A DNA stretch of 64,000 bases from Luteimonas saliphila (GCF_016774335.1 NZ_JAETWA010000048.1:124001-188000), one strand, 5' to 3'. Shown: positions 11,547 to 21,938, counted from the first letter of the stretch. Numbers and translations are program-made. The notes: generated by a model not told the origin, from the sequence alone.

Positions 11547-12251
11547 TCAGTGGCTGCGGACCAGCACCACGGTGACGTTGTCCGAGCCGCCGCCGTCGAG
11601 CGCGGCCGCGACCAGTCCGTCCACGCACTCCTGCGCGCTGCACTCGCCGTGCGCGAGCACGCGGGAAATACCGCTGTCGTCGACTTCCTCGGTCAGCCCG
11701 TCGCTGCACAGCAGCAGTTGCGATCCGGGAGACAGTTCGCCCGACAGGGTTTCCACGTTCAGCGACTGCGGCTCGGTGACGCCCAGCGCCTGGGTGACCA
11801 CGTTGCGGTGCGGGTGGCTGCGCGCCTGGTCGACGCTGATCGCGCCCTGGGCGATCAGTTCCTGCACGTAGCTGTGGTCGTGCGAGAGCTGGGCGAGCTT
11901 GCCGTCGCGCCACAGGTACGCGCGGCTGTCGCCGACCCAGGCCACCTCGAAACGGTTGCCGACCACGCGCGCGGCGACCACCGTGGTGCCCATCGGCAGC
12001 GCGTCGTTGCGCTGGCGCGAGGCACGGATGATCTCCTCGTCGGCGATCCGGATCGCCTGCTGCAGCGGCGTGCCCTGCCGTGTTTCGCGCACGATCGTCT
12101 CGCGCGCGAGCGCGCTGGCGACCTCGCCGTATTCGTGTCCGCCCATGCCGTCCGCCACCAGCCACAGCCCCAGTTCGCTGTCGCCGTAGTAGGTGTCCTC
12201 GTTCAGCTCGCGGCGCAGTCCGACGTGGGTGAGATGTCCGAATTCGATCAT
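11547..12251 (-). CDS. PP2C-family serine/threonine protein phosphatase (Stp1/PrpC type)
   Basis: A metal-dependent phosphatase that reverses Hanks-type Ser/Thr phosphorylation. The 234-residue protein is a single PP2C domain: GLRRELNEDTYYGD (motif 1 with metal-binding Asp), LVADGMGGHEYGEVAS (motif 2), WVGDSRAYLW and the final SDNVTVVLV. The start at 12251 gives the compact family length (MIEFGHLTHVG); an in-frame ATG at 12401 would add 50 residues without domain character. No kinase partner is in the window. A 183-base GC-rich gap separates it from the acylase gene upstream. Confidence 0.9.
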   Translation of the reverse strand: MIEFGHLTHVGLRRELNEDTYYGDSELGLWLVADGMGGHEYGEVASALARETIVRETRQGTPLQQAIRIADEEIIRASRQRNDALPMGTTVVAARVVGNRFEVAWVGDSRAYLWRDGKLAQLSHDHSYVQELIAQGAISVDQARSHPHRNVVTQALGVTEPQSLNVETLSGELSPGSQLLLCSDGLTEEVDDSGISRVLAHGECSAQECVDGLVAAALDGGGSDNVTVVLVRSH

Positions 12252-12434
12252 GCGTGACCCGTCGGCGGGCGGACTGATGGCTCTTGCGCTGGATAACGCG
12301 GAAACAGCGGTCGGCAGGTCAGGCGTTTCCACATCGGCGCAGGCGTGGGTCCGCGGGCGGCAGGGAGTTGACTGGAACGCTAGCAAAGGCGCGATGAACA
12401 ACGGCGGATGCGTGTGGCCGGCAGGCTGTGGGCA

Positions 12435-14945
12435 CTACGGCACCAGGGTGAGCGCATGGGCCGAGGTTCCGGGCAGGAACGGCGTCGGCCGGCCATGGAC
12501 CCAGTCGTCGTGGCCGGCCCCCCAGAACGGCGACAGCGGGTGGCCGCTCTGGCCGCCGGGCATGTGCAGGATGCCGTCGGCCTCGCGGCCGGGCGACACC
12601 ACCACGCGTTCGGAGGCGCCGAATGCCGGTCCCTGCACGCGCGGCATCATCGCGTCGCCGGGCAGCGGTTCGGCCGGCATGCACAGCAGGCGCCTGCCGA
12701 GCGGGACCGCCCTGGCCAGCGGATGGCAGATCGCGGCAGTGTTGCGTTCGCCCCAACTCCGCTCGTGCAGGGGACCTTGCGCTGCGAGCTCGTCGCGGAC
12801 CTCCTGCGCCGCATCCTCGAACAGTGCCTGCCAGGTCTCGAAGCGGCGTGGCAGCAGGTGTTCGGGGCGCTGTTGCACCAGGGGCCAGGCGACGCCCTCG
12901 AACTGCGGCAGGTCCGGCGTGGCGAAATCCTCGCCCGTCGCCGCGCGGGCCGGCGCCACGAGCCCATCGAGCAGGCGCGCATGCACCGCCTGCCGCCAGG
13001 CGCGCACGATGCGGTAGCTGGCCGAGTCGATGCTGGCGTGGCCCTGCCAGTCGGCTGCGGCGTCGGCAAGCTCGCGCAGGGCGGGCGATGCGGCCTCGCC
13101 GCCGAGCGAGCGCAGCACGCCGTGCCAGCGCGTCATCAGGATCGCGCGATCGTCGAGCTGGATCGCGAGCAGATCGGCTTCGGTGAAGCGGTCCTTCGCC
13201 AGCAGCGCGTCGCGGATCTGTTGTTGGCGCGCGCCGAGGGCATAGCCGCCGTCGCCGATCCGGGCGAGGTCGCCGCCGGAGACGACCCGCGCATTGGCGG
13301 TCCAGAGGCGGTCGACCGCGGGCGACCGGACCGCTGGAGAGCCGCTCGTGGCGATCCACCAGGGGCGGCAGGCCGGATCGTCCGGCGAGGAAGACGCGTG
13401 TTGGGCCGGATCCATGAAGGGTGGGGTTCGAGCGACGGTATCGACCGACTGGGGACCGTCCGGCCTGCAGGCCGGCGCGCGTGCCGGCAGCGGGCCCAGC
13501 CATCGCCACGCGATGTCGCCCTTCGAGTCGCCGAGCACCAGGTTCTGGGTCGGGATCGCGGTCCGGTCGGCGATCGCCAGCGCGGCGTCGAGGTCGCCGA
13601 CGCGCGCGAAATCCATCAGGCCGAGGTTCACCGAACCCGGCAGGTGCGCGGTCCAGCGCAGCGACAGTACCTGGCCGTCGGGCAGGTCGTGCAGGACCGG
13701 TCCCCAGTACGACTCCCTGACGTCGAAGGCCACAGGATCGCCGCCGGCGACCTCGATCCTCTCCGGATGGATCTCGAGCGGCGTGCAAGTCGTGTCCGCC
13801 GGAATCGACGACGGATCCCCCTCGCATGGTGTCTCCAGCGCCCAGTCGAGGTAATCGCCGTAGCTGTTGGTGTAGCCCCAGGCGACGTGGCCATTGCTGC
13901 CGACCACCACCGCCGGCAGGCCCGGGAGGGTGACGCCCTGCACGTCCACGCGGCCGCCCGGGGCGCGGACGTCCGGCCAGCGCAGCCGCGCGCGGAACCA
14001 GAGGTTGGGCGCGCGCAGGCCAAGGTGCATGTCGTCGGCGACGATCGCGCGGCCGTCGGCGGTCAGCGCGCCGGAGACGGCGAAATTGTTGCTGCCCGGA
14101 AAGTACCCGGTCGCCGCAGGCGAGCCGCCGGTGCCTGCCTCGTACGTTGCGGGAAAGACGGGAGCCGTCCGCTGGGAGGTGGACAACGTGCGGGCCAGCG
14201 CGGGGCCGGGTCCGCCCGGTTCCGGCGCATCGAGCTTGCGCAGGTCCAGCTGTTCCGCGGACGGCAGCACCGCGTCGCCGAACGCCTCTCCCGTCAGCGG
14301 CGCGTCCCAGCTGCTGCCCGGATGCGTCAGCAGTGCGAACAGCGGCTGCGGCAGGTGCGGCCGCAGTTTCCACAGCGCGAGTTCGCGCGCATTGGCCGCA
14401 TCCTGCAGGTCGAAGTACATCGCGTAGCCGGCCAGCGCGGTGTCGGTGGCGAGCCAGGGCTGCGGTTGCCGGCGCAGCAGCAGGTAGGGCCAGGGCCGCA
14501 CGCGCAGTGCGGCGAGGCCGGCGTTGACGCCGTCGGCATAGGCCTGCAGCAGCGGAAGCTTGTCGCCGGCGACCGCATCGAGGGCGGCGTTCACGCGTGC
14601 GCGCATGCGATGCGCGCGGTGGCGCCGGTCGACGTCCAGCGCGACCGGACCGAACAGCGCGGACAACTCGCCGGCGGCGGTGCGTCGCAACAGGTCCATC
14701 TCGAAGTAGCGTTCCTGCGCATGCACGTACCCGAGCGCGCGCACCGCATCGATTTCGCTCGCCGCGTCGATGGTGACCACACCGAGCGCATCGCGCGCGA
14801 CCGCCACGGGCGCCACGAGGCCCGCGAGCGGGCGCTCGCCGTCGAGCGCCGGCAGGCTGCCACGCAACAACCACCAGGCCGAGGCGACGATGAGCAGGAC
14901 GATCACGGAAAGGGCGAGCAGCAGGCGCTTGAGCCACAGGACCAT
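12435..14945 (-). CDS. Penicillin acylase family (Ntn-hydrolase) protein
   Basis: An 836-residue periplasmic N-terminal nucleophile amidohydrolase. An N-terminal hydrophobic segment (WLKRLLLALSVIVLLIVASAWW) exports or anchors the precursor. The alpha-chain region shows GYVHAQERYFEMDL, and the autoproteolytic site is PGSNNFAVSG, making Ser285 the likely N-terminal nucleophile of the beta chain after removal of a spacer. Homologues cleave beta-lactams or N-acyl-homoserine lactones; the sequence does not tell which. It is divergent from the phosphate transporter-like gene with 133 bases between starts. Confidence 0.87.
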   Translation of the reverse strand: MVLWLKRLLLALSVIVLLIVASAWWLLRGSLPALDGERPLAGLVAPVAVARDALGVVTIDAASEIDAVRALGYVHAQERYFEMDLLRRTAAGELSALFGPVALDVDRRHRAHRMRARVNAALDAVAGDKLPLLQAYADGVNAGLAALRVRPWPYLLLRRQPQPWLATDTALAGYAMYFDLQDAANARELALWKLRPHLPQPLFALLTHPGSSWDAPLTGEAFGDAVLPSAEQLDLRKLDAPEPGGPGPALARTLSTSQRTAPVFPATYEAGTGGSPAATGYFPGSNNFAVSGALTADGRAIVADDMHLGLRAPNLWFRARLRWPDVRAPGGRVDVQGVTLPGLPAVVVGSNGHVAWGYTNSYGDYLDWALETPCEGDPSSIPADTTCTPLEIHPERIEVAGGDPVAFDVRESYWGPVLHDLPDGQVLSLRWTAHLPGSVNLGLMDFARVGDLDAALAIADRTAIPTQNLVLGDSKGDIAWRWLGPLPARAPACRPDGPQSVDTVARTPPFMDPAQHASSSPDDPACRPWWIATSGSPAVRSPAVDRLWTANARVVSGGDLARIGDGGYALGARQQQIRDALLAKDRFTEADLLAIQLDDRAILMTRWHGVLRSLGGEAASPALRELADAAADWQGHASIDSASYRIVRAWRQAVHARLLDGLVAPARAATGEDFATPDLPQFEGVAWPLVQQRPEHLLPRRFETWQALFEDAAQEVRDELAAQGPLHERSWGERNTAAICHPLARAVPLGRRLLCMPAEPLPGDAMMPRVQGPAFGASERVVVSPGREADGILHMPGGQSGHPLSPFWGAGHDDWVHGRPTPFLPGTSAHALTLVP

Positions 14946-15078
14946 GCCGCTATCGCCTCGTGCCGAATCCGGAGCCCGTACTCTAGCCGATCCCGCGACG
15001 CGGACCCGTGGAAGGGGTGCGGCCGACGCCGCATTTTCAGGCTGGTGTCTAATGCAGCGCTGGCGAGGCGGGAGCTGC

Positions 15079-16902
15079 ATGCGTTTGAACATCCGTGTTG
15101 TCGTGCTGGTCGCTGCGGCGGCGGTCCTGGGCTGGACGTTCTGGCGGAATGCAGGATGGCTGCAGCTCAGTGCCGGCCTGGCGATCTTCCTGTTCGGCAT
15201 GCAATGCCTGGAAGAGGGCCTGCGTCAGCTGGCGGGCGGCAAGCTCGAGCAGTTGCTGGCGAGGAGCACCGGAACGCCGGCGCGCGGGCTGTTGTTCGGC
15301 ATGGGCGGGACCTTCGTGCTGCAGTCGAGCACGCTGGTCTCGCTGCTGACCATCGCCTTCATCAGCTCCGGCCTGATCCAGCTCACCGGCGGCATCGCGA
15401 TCATTCTCGGCGCGAACCTGGGCTCGACCAGCGGCATCTGGCTGCTGGCGCTCGCCGGCCAGGACATCAGCCTGTCGCCGCTGGCGCTGCCGCTGCTGGT
15501 GTTCGGTGTGCTGGCCGGGTTCACCGGAACCCGGGGCAAGGCCGCCGGACGCGTGGTGCTGGGGGTGGCCTTCGTGTTCCTGGGCATCGACCAGATCAAG
15601 GACGGGTTCGAGGCCGTCGGCGGCGGAATCGACCTGACCGCCGTCGGAAGCGATGGCGTCGCCGGCACGTTGCTGTTCGTTCTGGTCGGTCTGGTCGCGA
15701 CCGTCGTGCTGCAGTCGAGCCACGCCACGCTGATGCTCACGCTCGCGGCGCTCGCCAGCGGCCAGCTCGGACTCGAGCAGGGGTTGGCCATCGCCATCGG
15801 CTCCAACGTCGGCAGCAGCGTGAGCACCGCGATCGTCGGCGCGCTGGGCGGCAACCGCAGCGGCCAGCGCCTGGCGCTCGCACACGTCCTGTTCAATGCG
15901 ACCACCGCACTCACGGCGCTGCTCCTGCTGCTGCCGTTGACCTGGCTGGTGCGGCTGTTCTCCGGTGCGATCGGGTTCGGCGACAACGCGCTGCTGCAAC
16001 TGGCCCTGTTCCACACGCTGTTCAACGCCATCGGGGTCGCCCTGTTCTGGTCATGGCAGGATCGGCTGGCCAGGCGCCTCGCGCGCTGGTTGCCCGATCG
16101 CCTGCAGGACGGCGGCGTGGCCGTGCCCGACGTCGCGGCCACGCCGGCCCCGGGGGACGGTCGCGCCCTGCACCTGAGCGCGCAGGCGCTGGAGTCGGCC
16201 GACGCGGCGGCGGCCGCGGTCTCGCGGGAACTGCGTCATCTGGGCAGGCTCGGCCTGGAGGTGATCTGCGAGGCGCTGTACCTGCCGCGCGGCCAGCTGG
16301 TCGCGAAGGTGCCCGATGAAGAGCTGGTTCGTGCCCGCCCCGCAGCGCACCACGTCGAAGCCGACACGCTCTACCGCTCGCGGATCAAGGGCGTCTACGG
16401 CGACCTGCTGGACTTCATGGGGCGATTCGACATGCCTCTGGACGAGGACCATCAGCGTTTCTGGACGCAGAGCCAGATGGCGGCCCTGCAGATGGTGAAG
16501 GCGGTGAAGGATGCCGGCGACCTCCAGCTCAACCTGCGGCGCAGGCTCGACGCGGAAGACTCGCCGCTGCGCGAGGCCTATGTCGAGCTGCGCCGCCACC
16601 TGCTGTCGCAGTTGCGCGCGTTCCACCGGCTCGGCGTGGCGGAGGTCGAGGGCGAGACGCTGCATGCGGCGCTGGCCGTGTTGGCGAGCGAGGCCGATGG
16701 GTTCGGCGAGGCGATGCGCGGTCGTCTGTTCGCGATGGTGCGCGCACATCAGGTCGACGGGCTGCAGGCCGGCTCGCTGATGAACGACCTGGGCTACGCC
16801 GATCGCATCGTGCGCGGCGCACGCGCGGTGATGGCGGCCCGGGACGAACCGGCCTCGCTTCGCGAACTGCGCAGGCTGGCCGCCGAGGCGCCGGTGGGCT
16901 GA
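15079..16902 (+). CDS. Na+/phosphate cotransporter family protein with PhoU-like C-terminal domain
   Basis: A 607-residue inner-membrane protein. The N-terminal 370 residues have about nine hydrophobic segments and the two internal repeats of the NptA/YjbB family, each with a QSS motif: VLQSSTLVS at about 81 and VLQSSHATL at about 210. The C-terminal about 220 residues are soluble, helical and PhoU-like ([21 protein letters not shown] and following). YjbB-type proteins export phosphate, whereas NptA imports it with sodium; direction cannot be read here. ATG at 15079 follows GGGAG (15070-15074); ATG at 15052 is an alternative. Confidence 0.88.
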   Translation: MRLNIRVVVLVAAAAVLGWTFWRNAGWLQLSAGLAIFLFGMQCLEEGLRQLAGGKLEQLLARSTGTPARGLLFGMGGTFVLQSSTLVSLLTIAFISSGLIQLTGGIAIILGANLGSTSGIWLLALAGQDISLSPLALPLLVFGVLAGFTGTRGKAAGRVVLGVAFVFLGIDQIKDGFEAVGGGIDLTAVGSDGVAGTLLFVLVGLVATVVLQSSHATLMLTLAALASGQLGLEQGLAIAIGSNVGSSVSTAIVGALGGNRSGQRLALAHVLFNATTALTALLLLLPLTWLVRLFSGAIGFGDNALLQLALFHTLFNAIGVALFWSWQDRLARRLARWLPDRLQDGGVAVPDVAATPAPGDGRALHLSAQALESADAAAAAVSRELRHLGRLGLEVICEALYLPRGQLVAKVPDEELVRARPAAHHVEADTLYRSRIKGVYGDLLDFMGRFDMPLDEDHQRFWTQSQMAALQMVKAVKDAGDLQLNLRRRLDAEDSPLREAYVELRRHLLSQLRAFHRLGVAEVEGETLHAALAVLASEADGFGEAMRGRLFAMVRAHQVDGLQAGSLMNDLGYADRIVRGARAVMAARDEPASLRELRRLAAEAPVG

Positions 16903-16931
16903 GCGCCCCGGCGTCGCACGGCCTGGGCCGC

Positions 16932-16960
16932 ATGAGAATGGGAAATGCAGTTGTTCTCAT
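16932..16960. promoter_or_regulatory. Inverted repeat upstream of the ferritin gene, possible iron-regulator site
   Basis: ATGAGAA (16932-16938) and TTCTCAT (16954-16960) form a perfect 7-bp inverted repeat with a 15-base spacer. It lies 58 bases before the ferritin ATG and 25 bases before a good -10 hexamer TATGCT (16986-16991). The half-sites resemble halves of Fur boxes, but a 7-1-7 Fur match is not made across the centre. Confidence 0.4.
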
Positions 16961-17018
16961 CCGACCCGGATGCGTCGCGGATCGGTATGCTCACCGACTC
17001 CCCGCAAGGAACGCCGCG

Positions 17019-17504
17019 ATGAAAGGCCACCCCGAAGTCGTCGACTACCTCAAGTTCCTGCTGCGCGGCGAACTGGCCGCGCGCGACCAGTATTTCCTGC
17101 ATTCCCGGCGCTACGAGGACCTGGGTCTGCATGCCCTGCATGCGCGCATCCACCACGAGATGGAAGAGGAGACGCAACACGCCGATGCGCTGCTGCGGCG
17201 GATCCTGTTCCTCGAGGGCGAGCCGGACATGCGCCCGGACGCGTTCGAACCGGGCAGCACGGTCGAGGAAATGCTGCGCAAGGACCTCGACCTCGAATAC
17301 AAGGTGCGCGAGAACCTCGCCAACGGCATCGCGCTGTGCGAGCGCCACGGCGACTACGTCAGCCGCCAGATCTTGGTGGCGCAGTTGGCCGATACCGAGG
17401 AAGACCACACCTACTGGCTGGAGAAGCAGCTGCGCCTGATCACGATGGTGGGGCTGGAAAACTACCAGCAGTCGCGCATGGGCGAGGACGCCTCGCAGGA
17501 CTGA
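17019..17504 (+). CDS. Bacterioferritin-like ferritin lacking the haem-ligand methionine
   Basis: A 161-residue 24-mer-type iron storage protein. The di-iron ferroxidase ligands are present: Glu18, Glu51, His54, Glu93 and the EEDH pair near residue 127. The residue equal to Met52, which ligates the inter-subunit haem in E. coli Bfr, is Thr52 in EEETQHAD. From family knowledge, this pattern matches the Pseudomonas aeruginosa protein once named BfrA and later FtnA, which lacks that methionine. The ATG at 17019 follows AAGGA (17006-17010). It is convergent with tpm, 87 bases apart. No bacterioferritin-associated ferredoxin is nearby. Confidence 0.9.
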   Translation: MKGHPEVVDYLKFLLRGELAARDQYFLHSRRYEDLGLHALHARIHHEMEEETQHADALLRRILFLEGEPDMRPDAFEPGSTVEEMLRKDLDLEYKVRENLANGIALCERHGDYVSRQILVAQLADTEEDHTYWLEKQLRLITMVGLENYQQSRMGEDASQD

Positions 17505-17591
17505 CGGCGACCGCCGGGGCGGCGCCGGGACCCGACCCAGTCCCCCGATGGACAGGCAATGCGGGTGTGTCAACCCGGTGGCCTGCGACGT

Positions 17592-18251
17592 CTACTCCGC
17601 GCGCTCGAGGCGATAGACGGCGGTCGACAGGGACGAGACGCCTTCGGCCTGGAACGACGGTTCGTAGTCGAGGAGGTCGCGGCGCTCGAGCAGTTCGACC
17701 TGCCATCGCTGGCCCAGGCGCGCATGCACTTCGGCCTCACCGACCGCGAACGGCGGTCCGGACTTTTCCGCCTGCGGATATTCCAGCGTGACCAGCAACC
17801 CCCTGCAGTGCGCCGGCAGGCGAGCCCACGTGGTGCTGGCGTAGGTGGCGCGCAGGTCGGGCGGCAGGGCGATCAGCGCGGCGCGATCGTAGACCCCCGC
17901 GCAGTCGGCGAGCAGTTCCTCCGGAATCGCGAACGCGTCGCCGACGACGAGCTCCCAGGGCCCGGCGACGTGATGGGTGCCGGCCGGGCTGGCATGGGTG
18001 CGCGGCGAGAGGCCGCGCTCGTCGAAGAACTGCGTGATCGCCAGTTCGGACAGTTCGATGCCGAGCACGCGATGCCCCTGATCGGCGAGCCAGACCATGT
18101 CCAGGGACTTGCCGCACAAGGGCACGAACACGCGGCTGCCTTCGCGAAGGCCGAGCGACTGCCAGTGTTGCGTCAACAGCGGCAACGGCGCATCGCGATG
18201 GAACCCGATCTTGTTCGTCTGCCAGCGATCGTGCCAGAAGTCCGCGTCCAT
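17592..18251 (-). CDS. tpm: Thiopurine S-methyltransferase
   Basis: A 219-residue SAM-dependent methyltransferase of the TPMT family. The start MDADFWHDRWQTNKIGFH, the VFVPLCGKSLDMVWLADQGH motif I segment, GIELSELAI, and GVYDRAALIALPP are characteristic. Bacterial members methylate thiopurines and are linked to selenium and tellurium methylation. It sits between the ferritin gene and parC as an apparently single gene; 154 bases separate it from parC upstream. Confidence 0.94.
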   Translation of the reverse strand: MDADFWHDRWQTNKIGFHRDAPLPLLTQHWQSLGLREGSRVFVPLCGKSLDMVWLADQGHRVLGIELSELAITQFFDERGLSPRTHASPAGTHHVAGPWELVVGDAFAIPEELLADCAGVYDRAALIALPPDLRATYASTTWARLPAHCRGLLVTLEYPQAEKSGPPFAVGEAEVHARLGQRWQVELLERRDLLDYEPSFQAEGVSSLSTAVYRLERAE

Positions 18252-18405
18252 CAGCTGTCACTCCTCATGAAGCGTCGCCCTTGTGCCGCGCCGCCACGGC
18301 GCTCGAGCTGCGCTCGTGGCCATCATTCGGCCGCGCCGCCCGTGCAGTGGCCAGCGATGTGGTCGGCAGCGCCGCCGCGCGCCGGACATCGAGCGGCCGC
18401 AGTGG

Positions 18406-20649
18406 CTACTCGACATGCAGTGCGTCCACTTTCTGCCACCCCCGCGGCAACAATCCCCCCCGGCTCGCACGCGCCCCGACGTAATCGCCCAGGTCCTTGA
18501 ACGACAGGCTCATCGCGCGCGCGCCGGACTTCACCAGCAGTGTGCCCCCCGGCGGCACCACCGCCACCGCCACCACCCGTTCGGTGCCGCGCCTGGCCTT
18601 GGGTATCTCGATGATCTTGTTGCCCTTGCCGCGGTCGAGTTCCGGCAGTTCCGACACCGGGAACGCCAGCAGGTGGCCGGCGCTGGTGACCGCGACGATG
18701 CGGTCGGTCTCGACGCCGCCCACAGCCGCGGGCTGCAGCACCTTCGCGCCCTCGGACAGCGACAGCATCGCCTTGCCGGCCTTGTTGCGCCCGGTGAGGT
18801 TCTCGAAGCGGGTGACGAAGCCGTAGCCGTGCGAGGACGCGAGCACGTAGCGGTCGTCGTTGCTGCCGCTGGCCATGGCCGCGAACGAGGCTCCGGGGGC
18901 GGGCGAGAAACGGCCCGTCAGCGGCTCGCCATTGCCGCGCGCCGAGGGCAGCGAATGCGCGAGCGTGGAGTAGCTGCGGCCGTTGCTGTCCAGGAACGCG
19001 ACCTGCTGCGTGGTGCGTCCCTTGACCGTGGCCAGCAGGCCGTCGCCCTCGCGGTAGGACAGCGAGGACGCATCGATGTCGTGGCCTTTCGCTGCGCGCA
19101 CCCAGCCCTTGCCGCTGAGCACGATGGTGACCGGTTCGCTGGCGACCAGCTCGGTCTCGCCCAGCGCCTGCGCGGCCTCGCGCGCGACCAGCGGCGAGCG
19201 GCGCGGATCGCCGAACTTCCTGGCGTCCGCGAGCAGTTCGTCCCGGATCAGCTTCTTCAGCTTGGCCTTGCTGCCGAGGGTGGCGATCAGCCGGTCGCGC
19301 TCCGCGTCCAGCTCGTCCTGCTCGCCGCGGATCTTCATTTCCTCCAGGCGCGCGAGCTGCTTGAGCCGGGTGTCGAGGATGTAGTCGGCCTGTTCCTCCG
19401 ACAGTGCGAACCGCGCGATCAGCGCCGCCCTGGGTTCGTCCTCGGTGCGGATGATGCGGATCACCTCGTCGAGGTTGAGGAACGCGACCAGCAGGCCTTC
19501 GAGCAGGTGCAGGCGGCGCTCGACGCGTTCGAGCCGGTGCTTGAGCCGTCGGGTGACGGTGTCGGCGCGGAACGCCAGCCACTCGCCCAGCAGCATCCTC
19601 AGGTTCTTCACCTGCGGGCGGCCGTCGAGCCCGATCACGTTGAGGTTGACCCGGTAGCTGCGCTCCAGGTCGGTGGTCACGAACAGATGGCCCATCAGCT
19701 GTTCGACGTCGACGCGGCTCGATCGCGGGATCAGCGCGATCCGAACCGGGTTGGCGTGGTCGGATTCGTCGCGGATGTCCTCCAGCCACGGCAGCTTCTT
19801 GGCGCGCATCTGCGCGGCGATCTGCTCGATGACCTTCGACGGCGAGACCTGGTAGGGCAGGGCGGTGACGATGATGTTCGTGCCCTCCTTCAGGAACGTG
19901 GCGCGGGCGCGCACGCTGCCGGCGCCGGTCTCGTAGATCGCGCGCAGGTCGGCGGCGGGGGTGATGATCTCGGCCGTGGTCGGGTAGTCGGGGCCGCGCA
20001 CGTGCTCGCACAGGTCGGCGACGCTGGCGTCGGGATCGTCGAGCAGGCGCACGCAGGCGCTCACCACCTCGCCCAGGTTGTGCGGCGGCACGTCGGTGGC
20101 CATGCCGACCGCGATGCCGGTGGTGCCGTTGAGCAGCAGGTGCGGCAGCCGTGCCGGCAGCCAGCTGGGCTCGTCCAGGGTGCCGTCGAAATTGGCCGTC
20201 CAGTCGACCGTGCCCTGGCCGAGCTCGCCGAGCAGCACTTCCGCGATCGGCGTCAGCCGGGATTCGGTGTAGCGCATCGCTGCGAACGATTTCGGATCGT
20301 CGGTCGAGCCGAAGTTGCCCTGACCGTCGATCAGCGGGTAGCGGTACGAGAACGGCTGCGCCATCAGCACCATCGCCTCGTAGCAGGCGCTGTCGCCGTG
20401 CGGATGGAACTTGCCGATGACGTCGCCGACGGTGCGCGCGGACTTCTTCGGCTTGGCGGCCGCGTTCAGTCCCAGCTCGCTCATCGCGTAGATGATCCGG
20501 CGCTGCACCGGCTTGAGGCCGTCGCCGAGGAAGGGCAGCGCGCGGTCGAGCACCACGTACATCGAGTAGTCGAGGTAGGCGCGCTCGGCGTATTCGCGCA
20601 GCGGGATCTGCTCGAAGCCGTGGAAGACGGGACGGACGGTTTCGGTCAT
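18406..20649 (-). CDS. parC: DNA topoisomerase IV subunit A
   Basis: The DNA-cleaving subunit of topoisomerase IV, which decatenates daughter chromosomes. The 747-residue protein has the quinolone-resistance region [26 protein letters not shown] with wild-type-like Ser and Glu-equivalent positions, the catalytic Tyr127 in AMRYTES, the [17 protein letters not shown] motif, the coiled-coil gate region and beta-pinwheel C-terminal repeats ([22 protein letters not shown]). ATG at 20649 gives [17 protein letters not shown]. parE is not in the window. Confidence 0.96.
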   Translation of the reverse strand: MTETVRPVFHGFEQIPLREYAERAYLDYSMYVVLDRALPFLGDGLKPVQRRIIYAMSELGLNAAAKPKKSARTVGDVIGKFHPHGDSACYEAMVLMAQPFSYRYPLIDGQGNFGSTDDPKSFAAMRYTESRLTPIAEVLLGELGQGTVDWTANFDGTLDEPSWLPARLPHLLLNGTTGIAVGMATDVPPHNLGEVVSACVRLLDDPDASVADLCEHVRGPDYPTTAEIITPAADLRAIYETGAGSVRARATFLKEGTNIIVTALPYQVSPSKVIEQIAAQMRAKKLPWLEDIRDESDHANPVRIALIPRSSRVDVEQLMGHLFVTTDLERSYRVNLNVIGLDGRPQVKNLRMLLGEWLAFRADTVTRRLKHRLERVERRLHLLEGLLVAFLNLDEVIRIIRTEDEPRAALIARFALSEEQADYILDTRLKQLARLEEMKIRGEQDELDAERDRLIATLGSKAKLKKLIRDELLADARKFGDPRRSPLVAREAAQALGETELVASEPVTIVLSGKGWVRAAKGHDIDASSLSYREGDGLLATVKGRTTQQVAFLDSNGRSYSTLAHSLPSARGNGEPLTGRFSPAPGASFAAMASGSNDDRYVLASSHGYGFVTRFENLTGRNKAGKAMLSLSEGAKVLQPAAVGGVETDRIVAVTSAGHLLAFPVSELPELDRGKGNKIIEIPKARRGTERVVAVAVVPPGGTLLVKSGARAMSLSFKDLGDYVGARASRGGLLPRGWQKVDALHVE

Positions 20650-20769
20650 CGGGTGCGCTGCGGGGAACGGGAGGGGAATTCTACGTCGCGGCAGTCTCCG
20701 GCTTGCGGTCTCGTCGGCTGAGACGGACGGCACCGAGGATCGATCGCTCCAGTCCCTGGCACGCGCTCC

Positions 20770-21620
20770 ATGTACGTTCCGCTGCCCGCGCGCCGCACCG
20801 AGGCGCCGCACTACGCCTATCCCGGCCACCTGCGGCCGCAGATCGCGGCGCTGCCGCGTGCGCCCGGCGTGTACGTCTTCCACGGCGCGGACGAAGGCGT
20901 GCCGTTGTATATCGGCAAGAGCGTGAACATCCGCCAGCGGGTGCTGGACCATCTGCGCACGCCGGAGGAGGCGCGGCTGCTGCGCCAGACCCGGCGGATC
21001 GATGCCGTCCGCACGGCCGGCGACCTGGCGCGCAGTTGCTCGAGGCGCAGCAGATCAAGCTGCGCCAGCCTGTCCACAACAAGCGGCTGCGGCGCAGGCG
21101 CCCACTGTGCTCGCTCCGCCTGCTGCGGGGACGGGTGAAGGTGATGCATTCGCACGAGATGCCGTTCGCTTCGGCCGAAGGGCTCCACGGCCTGTTCTCC
21201 AGCCGCGCGGCGGCCCTGCAGGCGCTGCGCACGATCGCCGACGACAACCGGCTGTGCTACGGGCTGGTCGGACTCGAGCGGCTGGCGGCCGGACGCCCCT
21301 GCTTCCGGGCAGCGCTCGACCGCTGCGCAGGCGCCTGTTGCGGACGCGAGGCGCTCGCCGAGCACGCATTGCGGCTGGAAGCGGCCCTGCAGGCGCTGCG
21401 GGTGGCGCCATGGCCCTACGCCGGGGCGATCGGGCTGGTCGAGGCAGGCGCCGACATGACCCAGATCCACGTGGTCCGCGACTGGCACTACCTCGGCAGC
21501 GCCACGGGACGCGCGGCGGCCCGCCGGCTGGCGGTGCCCGTGGAAGGATTCGACCACGATGGCTACCGGATCCTGATGGAACCGGTCGCGTCGGGGCGAC
21601 ACCGTATCATTCTGTTCTGA
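20770..21620 (+). pseudogene. Frameshifted UvrC-homologous excinuclease (Cho-like)
   Basis: Cho is a small GIY-YIG nuclease that makes the 3' incision in nucleotide excision repair. The first part, from ATG 20770, reads [19 protein letters not shown] then [13 protein letters not shown], the GIY-YIG core. At about 21027-21028 the frame breaks: after AGDL the original frame runs into serine/arginine-rich nonsense, while the next frame continues [20 protein letters not shown] and stays open to the TGA at 21618-21620. Adding one G would give a 283-residue protein, close to the E. coli Cho length. It is divergent from parC. Either a real recent mutation or an assembly error in a G run. Confidence 0.8.
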
Positions 21621-21761
21621 GACGCAGACGCAGACGCAGGGCCGGTGCGCCGGTACCGCTGCACGCCGTGGCAAACACCCGGGCGGGCTGGAAAAGGGAC
21701 CCCTGCGTCGTGCGGCGGCTGGTGGGTTGGGGGTGGCCGCGCGCCCAGAACAGAAAGAAAG

Positions 21762-21775
21762 TGTTAACGCTAACC
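21762..21775 (+). promoter_or_regulatory. xyl-box operator, distal copy at xylB
   Basis: TGTTAACGCTAACC matches the xyl-box TGGTAGCGCTAACA described for the Xanthomonas campestris XylR regulon at 11 of 14 positions and keeps the GTTA/TAAC half-sites. It lies 179 bases before the xylB start. Confidence 0.75.
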
Positions 21776-21798
21776 CGTTTCACCGGGGAGGCAGCGGG

Positions 21799-21827
21799 TT
21801 GTTGCGCACCGCAGCAAGGCTTTTTTT
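21799..21827 (+). terminator. Terminator-like hairpin between the two xylB operators
   Basis: TTGTTGC and GCAGCAA form a 7-bp stem (one G-T pair) with loop GCACC, followed by GGC and seven T residues. It may end cho-like transcripts, or act on any leader that starts near the distal operator. Confidence 0.45.
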
Positions 21828-21924
21828 GGTCACCTGTGTAGAGTTCGCGCTACGCACCACGCCGAATCAGGCGCGCCGGGCGGGTCTCGACGCCCCGCGC
21901 TCGCGCAGAAGACAGCAGGTTTTG

Positions 21925-21938
21925 TGGTAGCGCTAACT
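21925..21938 (+). promoter_or_regulatory. xyl-box operator, proximal copy at xylB
   Basis: TGGTAGCGCTAACT matches the X. campestris xyl-box at 13 of 14 positions. It ends 16 bases before the xylB ATG, so a bound repressor would block the start of the transcribed region. Confidence 0.85.

Noticed and set aside
21621..21638. Three GACGCA hexamers after the cho-like gene
   Set aside because: Too short and isolated to suggest function; noted only as a simple repeat.
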